A DNA stretch of 64,000 nucleotides from Sphingomonas japonica. GTDB lineage: Bacteria > Pseudomonadota > Alphaproteobacteria > Sphingomonadales > Sphingomonadaceae. Shown piece by piece: positions 17,348-29,511 of the stretch. The stretch is taken from NCBI RefSeq assembly GCF_006346325.1, contig NZ_VDYR01000001.1, forward strand, positions 1,426,001 through 1,490,000, written 5' to 3'. Below the pieces are notes generated by a model, which was not told the origin of the DNA, made no database searches, and was given only the letters and a program-made list of their open reading frames with translations. Position 1 is the first letter of the stretch. Each line of letters opens with the position of its first letter. A program made the position numbers and the translations under genes.

Positions 17348-18300
17348 TGCCAAGGGCGCGGCGTCTGGCAACCGCGCTGGCGAGCCTCGCGCTTGCCGGA
17401 TGCGGCATGCCCGGCGCCGCGCCGCGCGGCCCTCTTCCCGAACGCCCGCGCATCGTGTCGATGAACCCGTGCATCGACGCGATCCTCGCGCGCGTCGCCG
17501 ACCCCGCGCAGGTCGTCGCGATCAGCCATTATTCGCAGGAACCGAATGCGACCTCGGTCGACCTGAAATGGGCCAGCCGGTTCGCCGTCAACTACGACAC
17601 CGCCGAAGAAGTCATCACCTTCCAGCCCGACCTGGTCCTGATCGGCCCGCACGTCGCCAAGGCAACCGTCGCCGCGATCGAACGCTCGGGCGTCGCCACC
17701 GAAACCGTCGGCGTGCCGATGACGATCGCCGAGAGTCTCGCCCAGATCACCCAGGTCGCCGCCGCTATCGGCCACCCCGACCGCGGCGCGGCGCTGGTGC
17801 ACGAAATCGAGACCGTCCTTGCCGCCGCCGCCCCGCGCCCCGGCACTCCCCCGATCCCGGCGCTCATCTGGCAAGGCGGCGGCCTCGTCCCGGGCTCCGG
17901 CACCCTCGCCGACGAACTGCTGGTGCGCACCGGCTTCACCAACCAGAGCGCCGCGTACGGCCTCGCCGCCTGGGACATCCTACCGGTCGAACACCTCATC
18001 GCGCGCCCGCCCGCGATCATCTTCCACGATGTAGATCACCAGGCCCGCGCGCTGCGCTCGGGCGCGGTCGCCCGGCTCGGCAAGCTAACCACCCTCGCCC
18101 CGTTCCCCGAGCACCTTCTGCAATGCGCGGGACCAAACCTGATAGAAACCACACAGGTGCTGGCTGCGGCACGCGAGGAATATCTGCGCTCCGCCAAATC
18201 CGTTCGTTTCGAGCGAAGTCGGGAAACCGATGCAAGCGCGCGGTCAGCGTTTCTCGACTTCGCTCGAACCGAGCGGAAGGTGTTTGGAACCTTCCCATGA
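17347..18300 (+). CDS. btuF: Periplasmic cobalamin-binding protein BtuF (ABC substrate-binding lipoprotein)
   Basis: 317 residues. The N-terminus MPRARRLATALASLALAGC is a lipoprotein signal. A type III substrate-binding fold follows, with RIVSMNPCIDAILARVADPAQ, ITFQPDLVLIG and WQGGGLVPGSGTLADELL, as in BtuF/FecB-like proteins. It hands B12 to BtuCD. Its ATG overlaps the btuB stop by one base (TAATG), and its stop overlaps btuC (ATGA). The last ~30 residues (SVRFERSRETDAS... to FGTFP) come from a palindromic repeat (18200-18276) and are not part of the normal fold, which should end near AAAREEYLR. Confidence 0.87.
   Translation: MPRARRLATALASLALAGCGMPGAAPRGPLPERPRIVSMNPCIDAILARVADPAQVVAISHYSQEPNATSVDLKWASRFAVNYDTAEEVITFQPDLVLIGPHVAKATVAAIERSGVATETVGVPMTIAESLAQITQVAAAIGHPDRGAALVHEIETVLAAAAPRPGTPPIPALIWQGGGLVPGSGTLADELLVRTGFTNQSAAYGLAAWDILPVEHLIARPPAIIFHDVDHQARALRSGAVARLGKLTTLAPFPEHLLQCAGPNLIETTQVLAAAREEYLRSAKSVRFERSRETDASARSAFLDFARTERKVFGTFP
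18200..18276. repeat. Palindromic repeat element, copy 2 (translated in btuF)
   Basis: Left arm CCGTTCGTTTCGAGCGAAGT followed by CGGGAAACC; right arm TTTCTCGACTTCGCTCGAAC then CGAGCGG. Its left arm is almost identical to copy 1, and it is read in the same frame (SVRFERSRET). It supplies the C-terminal tail of btuF and ends 20 bases before the btuC start. Confidence 0.8.
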
Positions 18301-19265
18301 CTCGCCCTCGCATCCTCCTCGCCCTGACGCTCGCTGCCACCCTCGCCGCCGCGCTGTCGCTGATGGCCGGCAAGACCTGGGTTCCGTTCGACGCCTGGTG
18401 GAGCACCGACCCCCGCTGGTGGATCATCTTCGACCTGCGCGTTCCCCGCACATTGCTCGCGCTGATGATCGGCGCGGTGCTCGGGCTGTCGGGTGCGGTG
18501 CTGCAGGGTTATCTCCGCAACCCGCTCGCCGACCCCGGCCTTGTCGGCGTTTCCTCCGCCGCCGCGTTCGGCGCCGTCACGGCGATCTTCTTCGGCATCG
18601 GCGGCAGCGTATGGATGCTTGCGGGCAGCGCGATGGCCGCCGCCGCGCTGTCGGTCGCGCTGCTCGCCTTCCTCGTCGGGCGCAGCGCCAGCGCGGTCAG
18701 CTTCATTCTGGCGGGCACGATCCTCTCCGCGCTTGCCGCCGCACTGACGACGCTTCTGATAAGCATCGCCCCCAACCCGTTCGCCACTGCCGAAATCGTG
18801 ACCTGGCTGATGGGCGCGCTCACCGACCGCGGCTATGACGAGATCGTCTTTGCCGCCCCGTTCATGGCGCTCGGCGCGCTGCTCCTTCTCACTACCGGCC
18901 GCACCCTCGATGCGCTCGCGCTCGGCGAGGACGTCGCGCGGTCGATGGGCATCAGCATCCCGCGCCTGCAAGCGATCATCGCCTTGGGCCTTGGCCTTGG
19001 CGTCGGCGCGTCGGTCGCGGTCACCGGCGTGGTCGGCTTCGTCGGCCTGATCGTGCCGCACATCGTCCGTCCGTTGGTGGGCCAGAAGCCCTCGGCGCTG
19101 CTGGTCCCCTCGATGCTCGCCGGAGCGCTCCTCCTCACTATCGCCGACAGCCTCGTGCGCATGACCCCCGGCGCGGGCGAACTCAAACTGGGGGTGGCGA
19201 TGGCGCTGATCGGTGCGCCCTTCTTCTTCTGGCTGCTGTGGCGCTATCGGCGGCACATGGCATGA
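18297..19265 (+). CDS. btuC: Vitamin B12 ABC transporter permease BtuC
   Basis: 322 residues with 8-10 membrane spans, of the FecCD/BtuC family. Family motifs include LRVPRTLLALMIGAVLGLSG, the loop GAVLQGYLRNPLADPGLVGV, and GFVGLIVPHIVRPLVG near the C-terminus. It forms the inner-membrane channel of the B12 importer. The ATG overlaps the stop of btuF and its stop overlaps the btuD start, so all three are translationally coupled. Confidence 0.93.
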   Translation: MTRPRILLALTLAATLAAALSLMAGKTWVPFDAWWSTDPRWWIIFDLRVPRTLLALMIGAVLGLSGAVLQGYLRNPLADPGLVGVSSAAAFGAVTAIFFGIGGSVWMLAGSAMAAAALSVALLAFLVGRSASAVSFILAGTILSALAAALTTLLISIAPNPFATAEIVTWLMGALTDRGYDEIVFAAPFMALGALLLLTTGRTLDALALGEDVARSMGISIPRLQAIIALGLGLGVGASVAVTGVVGFVGLIVPHIVRPLVGQKPSALLVPSMLAGALLLTIADSLVRMTPGAGELKLGVAMALIGAPFFFWLLWRYRRHMA

Positions 19266-20062
19266 CCGCCATCCTGCAACTCGCTCGCGCGTCCGTTACG
19301 ATCGGCGCCACCCCGATCCTGACCGAAATCGACGCCACCTTCGATCCCGGCCGCATCACCGTAATCCTTGGCCCCAATGGCGCGGGAAAATCGACATTGC
19401 TGTCCCTGCTCGTCGGCCTGCGCGCGCCCGACCGCGGCGCGGCGATGCTTGGCGACCGCCCGATTGCAGGCATCCCCGCGATCGAACGCGGCCGACGCAT
19501 CGGCTACCTTCCGCAAAGCGCCGAACTTCACTGGGACCTCGAAGTGCGCGACCTCGTCGCGCTTGGCCGCACCCCCCGCCGGGGCAGGTTCGGCGCGCTG
19601 TCGCCAGCCGATGACGCGGCGATCGACCGCGCGCTCGCGGAAACCGACACCGAACGCTTCGCGCACCGCCGCGCCGGCAGCCTGTCCGGAGGAGAACGCG
19701 CCCGCGTCCTCCTCGCCCGCGTGCTGGCGGGGGAGCCCGACTGGATCCTTGCCGACGAACCGCTCGCCAGCCTGGACCCCGCGCACCGCATCGAGGTGCT
19801 GACGGCGCTGCAGAACGTTGCAGCCAGCGGCACCGGCGTGGTGCTGGTCCTGCATGATCTGACGCTGGCGCATTGGGTTGCCGACGACGTGCTGCTGCTC
19901 GATCGAGGGCGCGTGGTCGCTGCCGGAAGTAACGATATCCTCACCGAGCCTGGCCTGATCGAACGTGTGTACGGCATTGCCGTCGACCGCATCGACCGCG
20001 CGGGCCAGCCGCCGCTGATCGTGCCGGTCCCGCGGCTGCACCGCGACGGAGCCGGGGGCTGA
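19262..20062 (+). CDS. btuD: Vitamin B12 ABC transporter ATP-binding protein BtuD
   Basis: 266 residues. Walker A is GPNGAGKST, the Q-loop is YLPQSAELHW, the signature is LSGGERARVLLARVLAGEP, Walker B is WILADEPLASLD, and the switch His lies in LVLHDLTLA. It powers BtuC. The start was taken at ATG 19262, which forms ATGA with the btuC stop; an ATG 24 bases upstream is in frame but lies inside btuC. The closest relatives are FecE/HmuV/BtuD-type ATPases, and the operon fixes the assignment. Confidence 0.92.
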   Translation: MTAILQLARASVTIGATPILTEIDATFDPGRITVILGPNGAGKSTLLSLLVGLRAPDRGAAMLGDRPIAGIPAIERGRRIGYLPQSAELHWDLEVRDLVALGRTPRRGRFGALSPADDAAIDRALAETDTERFAHRRAGSLSGGERARVLLARVLAGEPDWILADEPLASLDPAHRIEVLTALQNVAASGTGVVLVLHDLTLAHWVADDVLLLDRGRVVAAGSNDILTEPGLIERVYGIAVDRIDRAGQPPLIVPVPRLHRDGAGG

Positions 20063-20093
20063 CCGGGGGCCTCTGCCGCCCTACACAAAGGCG

Positions 20094-20663
20094 ATGACGT
20101 CGCCCAAATCAGAGCTGCGCGCGCAGCTTCGCGCACGCCGTGCCGCCTTCGTCGCGAATCTCGACGATCGCTTGGCCGCGACCGACCGCGCCACGACGCA
20201 TATCCTCGACCGACTGGACCCCGGCGCCACGCTGTCGGCCTATGGTGCGATCGGGGACGAAATCGATGCGATGGCGCTGCTTATCGTGGCAGCGGATCGG
20301 GGCCATGCCACCGCGCTTCCCCAAGTCACCACCCGCGACCAGCCGATGCGCTTCCTCGCCTGGCGCCCCGGCGATCCGCTCGTCCCCGGCCCGTTCGGCC
20401 TGCAGCAACCCGCCTTCGACGCTTCCGAAGTGATCCCCGACGTCATCGTCACCCCGCTTCTCGGCTTCGACCGCAGCGGAGGCCGCATCGGTCAAGGCGC
20501 GGGGTTCTACGACCGCGCGTTCGCTGCGCACCCCTTCGCGCGCCGCATCGGTCTCGCCTGGAGTGCGCAGGAAGTCGCCAGTCTTCCGCTCGACCCTTGG
20601 GACGTCCCGCTCCACGCCGTCGCGACCGAAGCCGAATGGATCACCATCGCGGGGGTGCGCTGA
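20094..20663 (+). CDS. 5-formyltetrahydrofolate cyclo-ligase
   Basis: 189 residues, matching the MTHFS family (about 180-200). An N-terminal basic helix ([15 protein letters not shown]) is followed by the ATP/folate site: [25 protein letters not shown], where the family has G-x-R-x-G-x-G-x-G-Y/F-Y-D. The enzyme converts 5-formyl-THF to 5,10-methenyl-THF using ATP in the cytoplasm. It lies 31 bases after btuD and may share its transcript. Confidence 0.93.
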   Translation: MTSPKSELRAQLRARRAAFVANLDDRLAATDRATTHILDRLDPGATLSAYGAIGDEIDAMALLIVAADRGHATALPQVTTRDQPMRFLAWRPGDPLVPGPFGLQQPAFDASEVIPDVIVTPLLGFDRSGGRIGQGAGFYDRAFAAHPFARRIGLAWSAQEVASLPLDPWDVPLHAVATEAEWITIAGVR

Positions 20664-20689
20664 CGCCTGCGCCCCGCTATGCGACGCCC

Positions 20690-21706
20690 ATGACCACGCC
20701 CCCCTGCCGCGACTGGCTGTCGCACGCCATCGCCGCGATCGAAGCCGATCGCGCGCGCTCGGCCGACACCCATCTCGTCAAGCTCGCAACCGGCCCGCAT
20801 CCCGGCATCGACGTCTATTTCAAGGATGAATCGAGTCACCCCTCAGGCTCGCTCAAGCACCGGCTAGCGCGCTCGCTGTTCCTGTATGCGCTGTGCAACG
20901 GCTGGATCGGCCCCGAGACCACCATCGTCGAGGCGTCGTCCGGATCGGCGGCGATCTCCGAAGCCTATTTCGCGCGCCTGCTCGGCCTGCCGTTCGTCGC
21001 CGTCATTCCCAGCGGAACGTCGTCGGCGAAGATCGCCGAGATCGAGCGGCTCGGCGGCCATTGCGAACCCGTCGCCGCCGCGGACATCTACATCGCGGCA
21101 CAGCGCATCGCCGACGAAAGCGGCGGGCATTACATGGACCAGTTCACCTATGCCGAGCGCGCGACCGACTGGCGCGGCAACAACAACATCGCCGAAAGCA
21201 TCTTCGAGCAGATGGCGCACGAGCCGCATCCGGTGCCGGCCTGGATCGTCGTCGGCGCCGGCACCGGCGGCACCTCGGCGACGATCGGCCGCTACATCCG
21301 CTATCGCCATTCGAGCTGTGCCCGCACCCGCCTGGCGGTGGTCGATCCCGAAGGATCGGTGTTCGCCGAGCATTGGCGCACGGGCGATCGCGGCCTCACC
21401 GCGCGCGGCAGCCGCATCGAAGGCATCGGCCGGCCCCGCGTCGAGCCGTCGTTCCTCGCCAGCGTCATCGACCGCATGATCGAGGTGCCCGATCGCGACA
21501 GCTTCGCCGCGGCGCGCGAACTGTCGGTCGAGCTGGGTCGCCGCGTCGGTCCGTCGACCGGCACCAATCTGGTCGGAGTGCTGGCCCTCGCCGACGAGAT
21601 GGCCGCGAACGGCGCGAGCGGCAGCATCGTCAGCCTGATCTGCGATTCGGGCGAACGCTATATGGACACGCTGTTCGACGACGATTGGGTCGCGGCGCAG
21701 CAGTAA
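20690..21706 (+). CDS. PLP-dependent cysteine synthase / cysteine desulfhydrase-like protein
   Basis: 338 residues of the fold-type II PLP family. The probable Schiff-base lysine is Lys56 in [11 protein letters not shown]. Further motifs are [20 protein letters not shown] (asparagine-loop equivalent), [19 protein letters not shown] (phosphate-binding glycine loop) and [10 protein letters not shown]. This subgroup is usually annotated as cysteine synthase family, and some members act as L-cysteine desulfhydrases. The exact reaction cannot be told from sequence alone. The start ATG 20690 lies 26 bases after the folate gene; upstream in-frame codons fall inside that gene. Confidence 0.82.
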   Translation: MTTPPCRDWLSHAIAAIEADRARSADTHLVKLATGPHPGIDVYFKDESSHPSGSLKHRLARSLFLYALCNGWIGPETTIVEASSGSAAISEAYFARLLGLPFVAVIPSGTSSAKIAEIERLGGHCEPVAAADIYIAAQRIADESGGHYMDQFTYAERATDWRGNNNIAESIFEQMAHEPHPVPAWIVVGAGTGGTSATIGRYIRYRHSSCARTRLAVVDPEGSVFAEHWRTGDRGLTARGSRIEGIGRPRVEPSFLASVIDRMIEVPDRDSFAAARELSVELGRRVGPSTGTNLVGVLALADEMAANGASGSIVSLICDSGERYMDTLFDDDWVAAQQ

Positions 21707-21712
21707 CCAACG

Positions 21713-21734
21713 CCCCTCTCCTTCAGGAGAGGGG
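21713..21734. terminator. Bidirectional terminator hairpin between the PLP enzyme and secA
   Basis: CCCCTCTCC-TTCA-GGAGAGGGG is a perfect 9-bp stem with a 4-base loop. It sits in the 36-base gap between two convergent genes. There is no clear T-tract on either side, but the position suits a shared intrinsic terminator. Confidence 0.6.
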
Positions 21735-21742
21735 GTTGAAGC

Positions 21743-24502
<2,760 letters not shown>

Positions 24503-24608
24503 GGGCTTTTCCTGACTATGAAGTGACGCCCGCCGGTCATGGCCGCGAGCGCGAATAACGGGGATATGGGAGCGACAGCGCGCGGCTCAACCGCGCGGGG
24601 CGTCAACG

Positions 24609-24896
24609 CTATTCGCGGCGCCGCGCGGGACGTTCGGCTTTTGGCAGCAGCGCAGCGACGTCGCCGCCGACGCCGATAATCGCGGTCAATCCTCCCCGGG
24701 CGCGCCATCTGTCAGCAGCGCGATCGAGGTCGGCGAGATGTTCACGCGCGGACCGCGCCGAAACATGCTTGGCAGCAACATCCGCCACTGCGAGAGCACT
24801 GGCCGCCGCGACCTGGCTTTGGCGCACCGGTCCGGCCTCGGCCGAAAAGCCGGTAAGCGCTGCGAGCAGGGCATAAAGGAGCGGCAGGAAGTTCAC
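24609..24896 (-). CDS. Small hypothetical exported or membrane protein upstream of secA
   Basis: 95 residues from a GTG. The first 20 residues (MNFLPLLYALLAALTGFSAE) form one hydrophobic helix that could be a signal peptide or anchor. The rest is Ala/Arg-rich (QVAAASALAVADVAAKHV; AALLPKAERPARRRE) with no recognisable domain. Codon composition resembles its neighbours, and the frame ends between secA and argJ without overlapping either. The coding status is plausible but unproven; no function can be given. Confidence 0.45.
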   Translation of the reverse strand: MNFLPLLYALLAALTGFSAEAGPVRQSQVAAASALAVADVAAKHVSARSAREHLADLDRAADRWRARGGLTAIIGVGGDVAALLPKAERPARRRE

Positions 24897-25000
24897 GACC
24901 CGCTTCTTATGCCGCACTGCGATGAACGTCCACCGAATGGTGACTGCGCTCTGCCGGGAAGCCGTTGCACGTCCGTCCGACAAGCGCCAAAGCTGTCGTC

Positions 25001-26224
25001 ATGAACCGCTCCCCGCTCGCGCCCGCGACTTTTCCCGAACTCCCCGTCATCACCGGCGTAGAGCTCCGCATCGCCCGCGCGCAGTACAAGACGTGGGACC
25101 GCTGCGACCTGACGTTCGTCACGCTTGCCCCCGGCACCGCCGTCGCGGGCGTCCTCACCCAAAGCAAATGCCCCTCGCCCGAGGTCGAATGGTGCCGCCG
25201 CGCGCTCGTCCTCGGCCAGGCGCGCGCGCTGGTAGTCAACGCCGGCAATTCCAACGCCTTTACCGGCAGCCGTGGCCGCGACGCGGTCGAGGCGATCGCG
25301 GCGCGCACCGCGGGGCATCTCGGCTGTCAGCCATCTGACGTGTTCGTCGCCTCCACCGGCGTGATCGGCGTGCCGCTGCCGATCGACAAGGCCGAAGCCG
25401 GGCTCGATGCCGCCTTCGCCGCCGACCCTTGCGGTTGGGAAGACGCCACCAATACCATCGGCACCACCGACACCTTCCCCAAGGCTGCGACCACCTCGGC
25501 GATGATCGGCGATACGCGCGTCACCCTGGTCGGGATCATCAAGGGGTCGGGCATGATCGCTCCCGACATGGCAACGATGCTCGGCTTCATCTTCACCGAC
25601 GCCGCCGTCGGCGCGGAGTTCCTGCAAGCTGCGCTCCGCACCGCCAACGCCTCGACCTTTTCGTGCATCACCGTCGACAGCGACACGTCGACCAGCGACA
25701 CCGTCCTTGGCTTCGCTACCGGCGCCGCCGGCAATGCCCCGATCGGCGACGAAGACGACGCCGGGGCCGACGCCTTCGTCGCCGCGCTCACCGATCTGTG
25801 CCGCCAGCTCGCGCAGCTTGTCGTGCGCGACGGGGAAGGCGCGACCAAGTTCATCGAGATCGCCGTCAGCGGAGCCGAAAGCGACCGCAGCGCGCATGTC
25901 GTGGCGATGAGCATCGCCAATTCCCCGCTGGTCAAGACCGCGATTGCGGGCGGGGATGCCAATTGGGGCCGCGTCGTCATGGCGGTCGGCAAGGCCGGCG
26001 AACCCGCCGATCGCGATACGCTGTCGATCCGCTTCGGCAGCATTCAGGTCGCGCAGGGCGGCATGGTCGTCGAGGGCTATGACGAGGCGCCCGTAGCGGC
26101 ACATCTGCAGGGTCAGGACGTCGAGATCGGCGTCGACCTCGGGCTCGGCGAAGGACGCGCCACCGTTTGGACCTGCGACCTGACCCACGGCTATATCTCG
26201 ATCAACGCCGACTATCGCAGCTAA
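25001..26224 (+). CDS. argJ: Bifunctional glutamate N-acetyltransferase / ornithine acetyltransferase ArgJ
   Basis: 407 residues from MNRSPLAP. ArgJ transfers the acetyl group from N-acetylornithine to glutamate in arginine synthesis and self-cleaves into two chains. The cleavage site and nucleophile are in KGSGMIAPDMATMLGF, Thr192. Other motifs are NAGNSNAFTG, VASTGVIG, TFSCITVDSDTSTSDT and GDANWGRV. The upstream in-frame codon at 24965 is less likely because the family starts near SPLAP. Confidence 0.97.
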   Translation: MNRSPLAPATFPELPVITGVELRIARAQYKTWDRCDLTFVTLAPGTAVAGVLTQSKCPSPEVEWCRRALVLGQARALVVNAGNSNAFTGSRGRDAVEAIAARTAGHLGCQPSDVFVASTGVIGVPLPIDKAEAGLDAAFAADPCGWEDATNTIGTTDTFPKAATTSAMIGDTRVTLVGIIKGSGMIAPDMATMLGFIFTDAAVGAEFLQAALRTANASTFSCITVDSDTSTSDTVLGFATGAAGNAPIGDEDDAGADAFVAALTDLCRQLAQLVVRDGEGATKFIEIAVSGAESDRSAHVVAMSIANSPLVKTAIAGGDANWGRVVMAVGKAGEPADRDTLSIRFGSIQVAQGGMVVEGYDEAPVAAHLQGQDVEIGVDLGLGEGRATVWTCDLTHGYISINADYRS

Positions 26225-26321
26225 GCGCTGCACCGGAGTTGCAGGCGTCGGCACTTGCCATCACGATGCAACAGGCGAACACTATCGGTGGCAAATTCGA
26301 GCGATCCGAGGGAGTGATGCA

Positions 26322-26711
26322 ATGATCGGCTATGTAACGATCGGGACCAACGATATCCACGCGGCGCGGCGCTATTATGCGGCACTGCTCGGAAGCATCG
26401 GCGGTACCGAACTGATGCGGCTCGAAGAAAACGGCATGACCATGTACGGCACCGGCTGGGAAGCGCCGTCGATCGCGATCACAACACCGTATGACGGCAA
26501 TGCCGCAGTGCCCGGCAATGGCCAGATGGTCGCGCTGGTGATGGACAGCCGCGCCAAGGTCGATTCGCTGCACGCCACCGCGCTCGAACTGGGCGGCAGC
26601 GACGAAGGCGCGCCCGGCCTGCGCGGACCGGCCGAGTTGAACTTCTACGCCGGATATTTCCGCGATCCCGAAGGGAACAAGCTCGCCGCCTTCTGCACCG
26701 CGCCGGAATAG
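26322..26711 (+). CDS. VOC family (glyoxalase/bleomycin-resistance fold) protein
   Basis: 129 residues with the paired beta-alpha-beta-beta-beta fold of VOC proteins: MIGYVTIGTNDIHAARRYYAALLG at the start, FRDPEGNKLAAFC at the end. Metal ligands are less obvious than in true glyoxalase I (no N-terminal His), so binding or another lyase role is possible. AGGGAG precedes the ATG. The substrate is unknown. Confidence 0.85.
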   Translation: MIGYVTIGTNDIHAARRYYAALLGSIGGTELMRLEENGMTMYGTGWEAPSIAITTPYDGNAAVPGNGQMVALVMDSRAKVDSLHATALELGGSDEGAPGLRGPAELNFYAGYFRDPEGNKLAAFCTAPE

Positions 26712-26722
26712 TCGCCGCCACT

Positions 26723-27886
26723 TCAGGGCAGCGCCGCGACAGCATCCGATCGCGCGCAGCTTGCCAGTCGTTGTTCGTCCAGCCTGCGGTTCGCCGTCGT
26801 GGCTTTCGGCACTTCGACCGGCTGTCCGACCGCGCGCGCCGCGAATTGTCGCGGATCCAGCCCGCTGCACCGCATCAGCAGGTCGAGCATCCGCGGAGGC
26901 GTTTCGCGGGCTTCGCTCGACAGCTTGAAAGTGCCCCAGTGGATCGGCAGCGCGAAGGGCTGACCGAGCCGGTCGAACACGCGCACCGCATCGGGCGGGC
27001 CGATATGGCTGCCGGTGCCGAGCTGGCCTGGCGTGAAGCGGAACGCGCCGATCGGCAGGATCGCGAAGCGTATCGGCCCGGCCTCCCGCGCCTGCCGGGG
27101 CCATCGCCCGTCGCCGAACCCGGTATCGCCGGCGAAGAACAAATTGCCGCCGGGCAGCGTCACCACGAAACTCGACCACAGCGCGCGATTGCGGTCGGCG
27201 AACCAGCGGCTCGACCAATGGTGATTGCGCGTCACCGCCACGCCGATACCCGGCCGTATCGCCAGCGCTTCACCCCAATCGAGCGCGCGCGACCGAACAC
27301 CCGCCTGCCCGATCACGCTGTCGTTGCCCAGGCTGGTGACGATGGTCGGCCGGTCACGTAACCACAGCCGCTTGAGCGTCGCGAGGTCGAGATGGTCGTA
27401 ATGGTTGTGGCTGACCAGGACGAGATCAATCGGGGGCAGGTCGTCGAACGCGATTCCGGGCACAGTGGTGCGCGCGGGACCCAGGCCAAGCGGTCCGGCG
27501 GTTTCGCTCCAGATCGGGTCGGTGAGGATATTGAGCCCCTGGGTCTGCACCAGCACGCTGGCATGTCCGATCCAGGTCGCGACCATCCGGTCGCCCTCGA
27601 CCCGCTCGGCAGGCTTTGACGGCTGCACCTCCACGCGGCCCGGCCAGGGGGCGTCGCCCTGCCCGGTCGCGCGGCGCATCAAGAACCCGGCGCGGCTGCC
27701 ACCGCCGGGCACGCCTGCGGTATCCTCGCCATCGGGATTGAAGAAGCGCGCGCCATCGAAATGGTCGCTCGCCGCCCCGCGATAATAGACCCGGTCGAGG
27801 AAGCGCGGCACGATCGTGATCGCCAGGCATGCCGCGATCACCAGCCACAGCAGCACTGCACCGATGCGGCGGACCGCGCGCGTCAT
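26723..27886 (-). CDS. Membrane-anchored MBL-fold metallohydrolase (NAPE-PLD/UlaG-like)
   Basis: 387 residues from ATG 27886. A basic N-terminus and one membrane helix (VRRIGAVLLWLVIAACLAITIVP) precede a metallo-beta-lactamase domain: TWIGHASVLVQTQGLNILTDPI, the zinc motif SHNHYDHLD, RNHHWSSRWFADRNRALWSS, FFAGDTGFGDG and LPIHWGTFKLS. This pattern is shared by N-acylphosphatidylethanolamine phospholipase D-like hydrolases. The true substrate is unknown; lipids or cell-wall esters are candidates. A TTG at 27922 is in frame but less likely as the start. Confidence 0.85.
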   Translation of the reverse strand: MTRAVRRIGAVLLWLVIAACLAITIVPRFLDRVYYRGAASDHFDGARFFNPDGEDTAGVPGGGSRAGFLMRRATGQGDAPWPGRVEVQPSKPAERVEGDRMVATWIGHASVLVQTQGLNILTDPIWSETAGPLGLGPARTTVPGIAFDDLPPIDLVLVSHNHYDHLDLATLKRLWLRDRPTIVTSLGNDSVIGQAGVRSRALDWGEALAIRPGIGVAVTRNHHWSSRWFADRNRALWSSFVVTLPGGNLFFAGDTGFGDGRWPRQAREAGPIRFAILPIGAFRFTPGQLGTGSHIGPPDAVRVFDRLGQPFALPIHWGTFKLSSEARETPPRMLDLLMRCSGLDPRQFAARAVGQPVEVPKATTANRRLDEQRLASCARSDAVAALP

Positions 27887-27955
27887 CGCGCCGACGAGGG
27901 GCTGGGGGTCATCGTGCCTCAACCCCCGGCAAGGGCGAAGGTGCCGCGAATTCGT

Positions 27956-29479
27956 TCAGACGCTTGCCAGCAATCCTTCGCGTGCGATCTTCTCGCGCCA
28001 CACCAGCGGCGCGAGGTGATGAACATTCTCGCCCGCGCTATCGACCGCGACCGTCACCGGAAAATCCTCGACCGCGAACTCGTAGATCGCTTCCATGCCG
28101 AGATCCTCGAACGCCACGACCCTGGCCCCCTTGATCGCCCGCGCGACCAGATAGGCGGCACCCCCGACTGCCATCAGATAGGCGGACTTGGCCTCGGCGA
28201 TCGCCGCGGTCGCATCCGCTCCGCGCTCGGCCTTGCCGACCATCGCCAGCAGCCCCTGGCCCAGCATCATCCGCGTGAACTTGTCCATGCGGGTGGCGGT
28301 TGTCGGGCCGGCGGGACCGACCACCTCCTCGCCGACCGGATCGACCGGGCCGACATAATAGATCACGCGCCCGGCAAACTCGACCGGCAGCGACTCGCCG
28401 GCATCGAGCATGTCCCTGATCCGCTTGTGCGCGGCATCCCGCCCGGTCAGCATCCGGCCGTTCAAGAGCAGCCGGTCGCCATGCTTCCAGCTCTGAACGA
28501 CCTGGGGCGTCAGCGTATCGAGATCGACGCGCATCGCCGCCTTGTCCGGCTTCCAGTCGACATCGGGCCATTCGGACAATTTGGGCGCTTCCAGATAGGC
28601 AGGCCCCGATCCGTCAAGCGCGAAATGCGCGTGGCGCGTGGCGGCGCAGTTGGGGATCATCGCCACCGGCTTGCCCGCGGCGTGGCAGGGAAAATCATGG
28701 ATCTTGACGTCGAGGATCGTCGACAGGCCGCCCAGCCCCTGCGCGCCGATACCCAGCGCGTTGACCTTGTCGAAGATCTCGATCCGCAGTGCTTCGATAT
28801 CGTTCGACGGGCCCCGGGCCTTGAGCTGCCCCATGTCGATCGGCTCCATCAACGACTGCTTGGCCAGCAGCACCGCGCGCTCGGCAGTCCCGCCGATGCC
28901 GATGCCGAGCATCCCCGGCGGACACCAGCCCGCGCCCATTTGCGGCAACATCTCGAGCACCCAGTCGGCGATCGGATCGGACGGGTTCATCATCTTGAAC
29001 TTGGACTTGTTCTCGCTTCCGCCGCCCTTGGCCGCGACATCGATCGACACGGTGTTCCCCGGCACCATCTCGACATGCAGCACGCTCGGCGTGTTGTCGC
29101 GCGTATTGCGCCGCGTGAAGGCGGGGTCGGCCAGGATCGATGCGCGCAGCTTGTTCTCGGGGTTCAGATAGGCGCGCCGCACTCCCTCGTCGATCACCTC
29201 TTGCAGGCTGCGCGACGTGTCGTCCAATCGGCAGTCCATGCCCCATTCTACGAAGACGTTGACGATCCCGGTATCCTGGCAGATCGGGCGGTGTCCTTCG
29301 GCGCACATCCGCGAATTGGTCAAAATCTGCGCGATCGCGTCCTTGGCGGCGGGCGATTGCTCGGCCTCGTACGCCGCGCCGAGCGCGCGGATATAGTCCA
29401 TCGGATGATAGTAGCTGATGAACTGGAGCGCGTCGGCGACGCTCTCGATCAGGTCGGCGGTGCGGATGGTGACGGTCAT
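27956..29479 (-). CDS. Fumarate hydratase, class I (iron-sulfur)
   Basis: 507 residues from MTVTIRTADL. Class I fumarases interconvert fumarate and malate with a [4Fe-4S] cluster. Cluster-type cysteines lie in RPICQDTGIVNVF, GAGWCPPGMLG and IPNCAATRHAHF. The C-terminal domain has YYVGPVDPVGEEVVGPAGPTTATRMD and FEDLGMEAIYEF. Length matches the single-chain class I form. The gene follows the GST gene on the same strand with a 32-base gap. Confidence 0.95.
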   Translation of the reverse strand: MTVTIRTADLIESVADALQFISYYHPMDYIRALGAAYEAEQSPAAKDAIAQILTNSRMCAEGHRPICQDTGIVNVFVEWGMDCRLDDTSRSLQEVIDEGVRRAYLNPENKLRASILADPAFTRRNTRDNTPSVLHVEMVPGNTVSIDVAAKGGGSENKSKFKMMNPSDPIADWVLEMLPQMGAGWCPPGMLGIGIGGTAERAVLLAKQSLMEPIDMGQLKARGPSNDIEALRIEIFDKVNALGIGAQGLGGLSTILDVKIHDFPCHAAGKPVAMIPNCAATRHAHFALDGSGPAYLEAPKLSEWPDVDWKPDKAAMRVDLDTLTPQVVQSWKHGDRLLLNGRMLTGRDAAHKRIRDMLDAGESLPVEFAGRVIYYVGPVDPVGEEVVGPAGPTTATRMDKFTRMMLGQGLLAMVGKAERGADATAAIAEAKSAYLMAVGGAAYLVARAIKGARVVAFEDLGMEAIYEFAVEDFPVTVAVDSAGENVHHLAPLVWREKIAREGLLASV

Positions 29480-29511
29480 GGCCGCGGTTTCTAACGCGCG
29501 GATGGCCAAAC

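Noticed and set aside
24960..25000. Alternative upstream start for argJ at 24965
   Set aside because: Adds 12 residues not typical of ArgJ; the ATG at 25001 matches the usual N-terminus.
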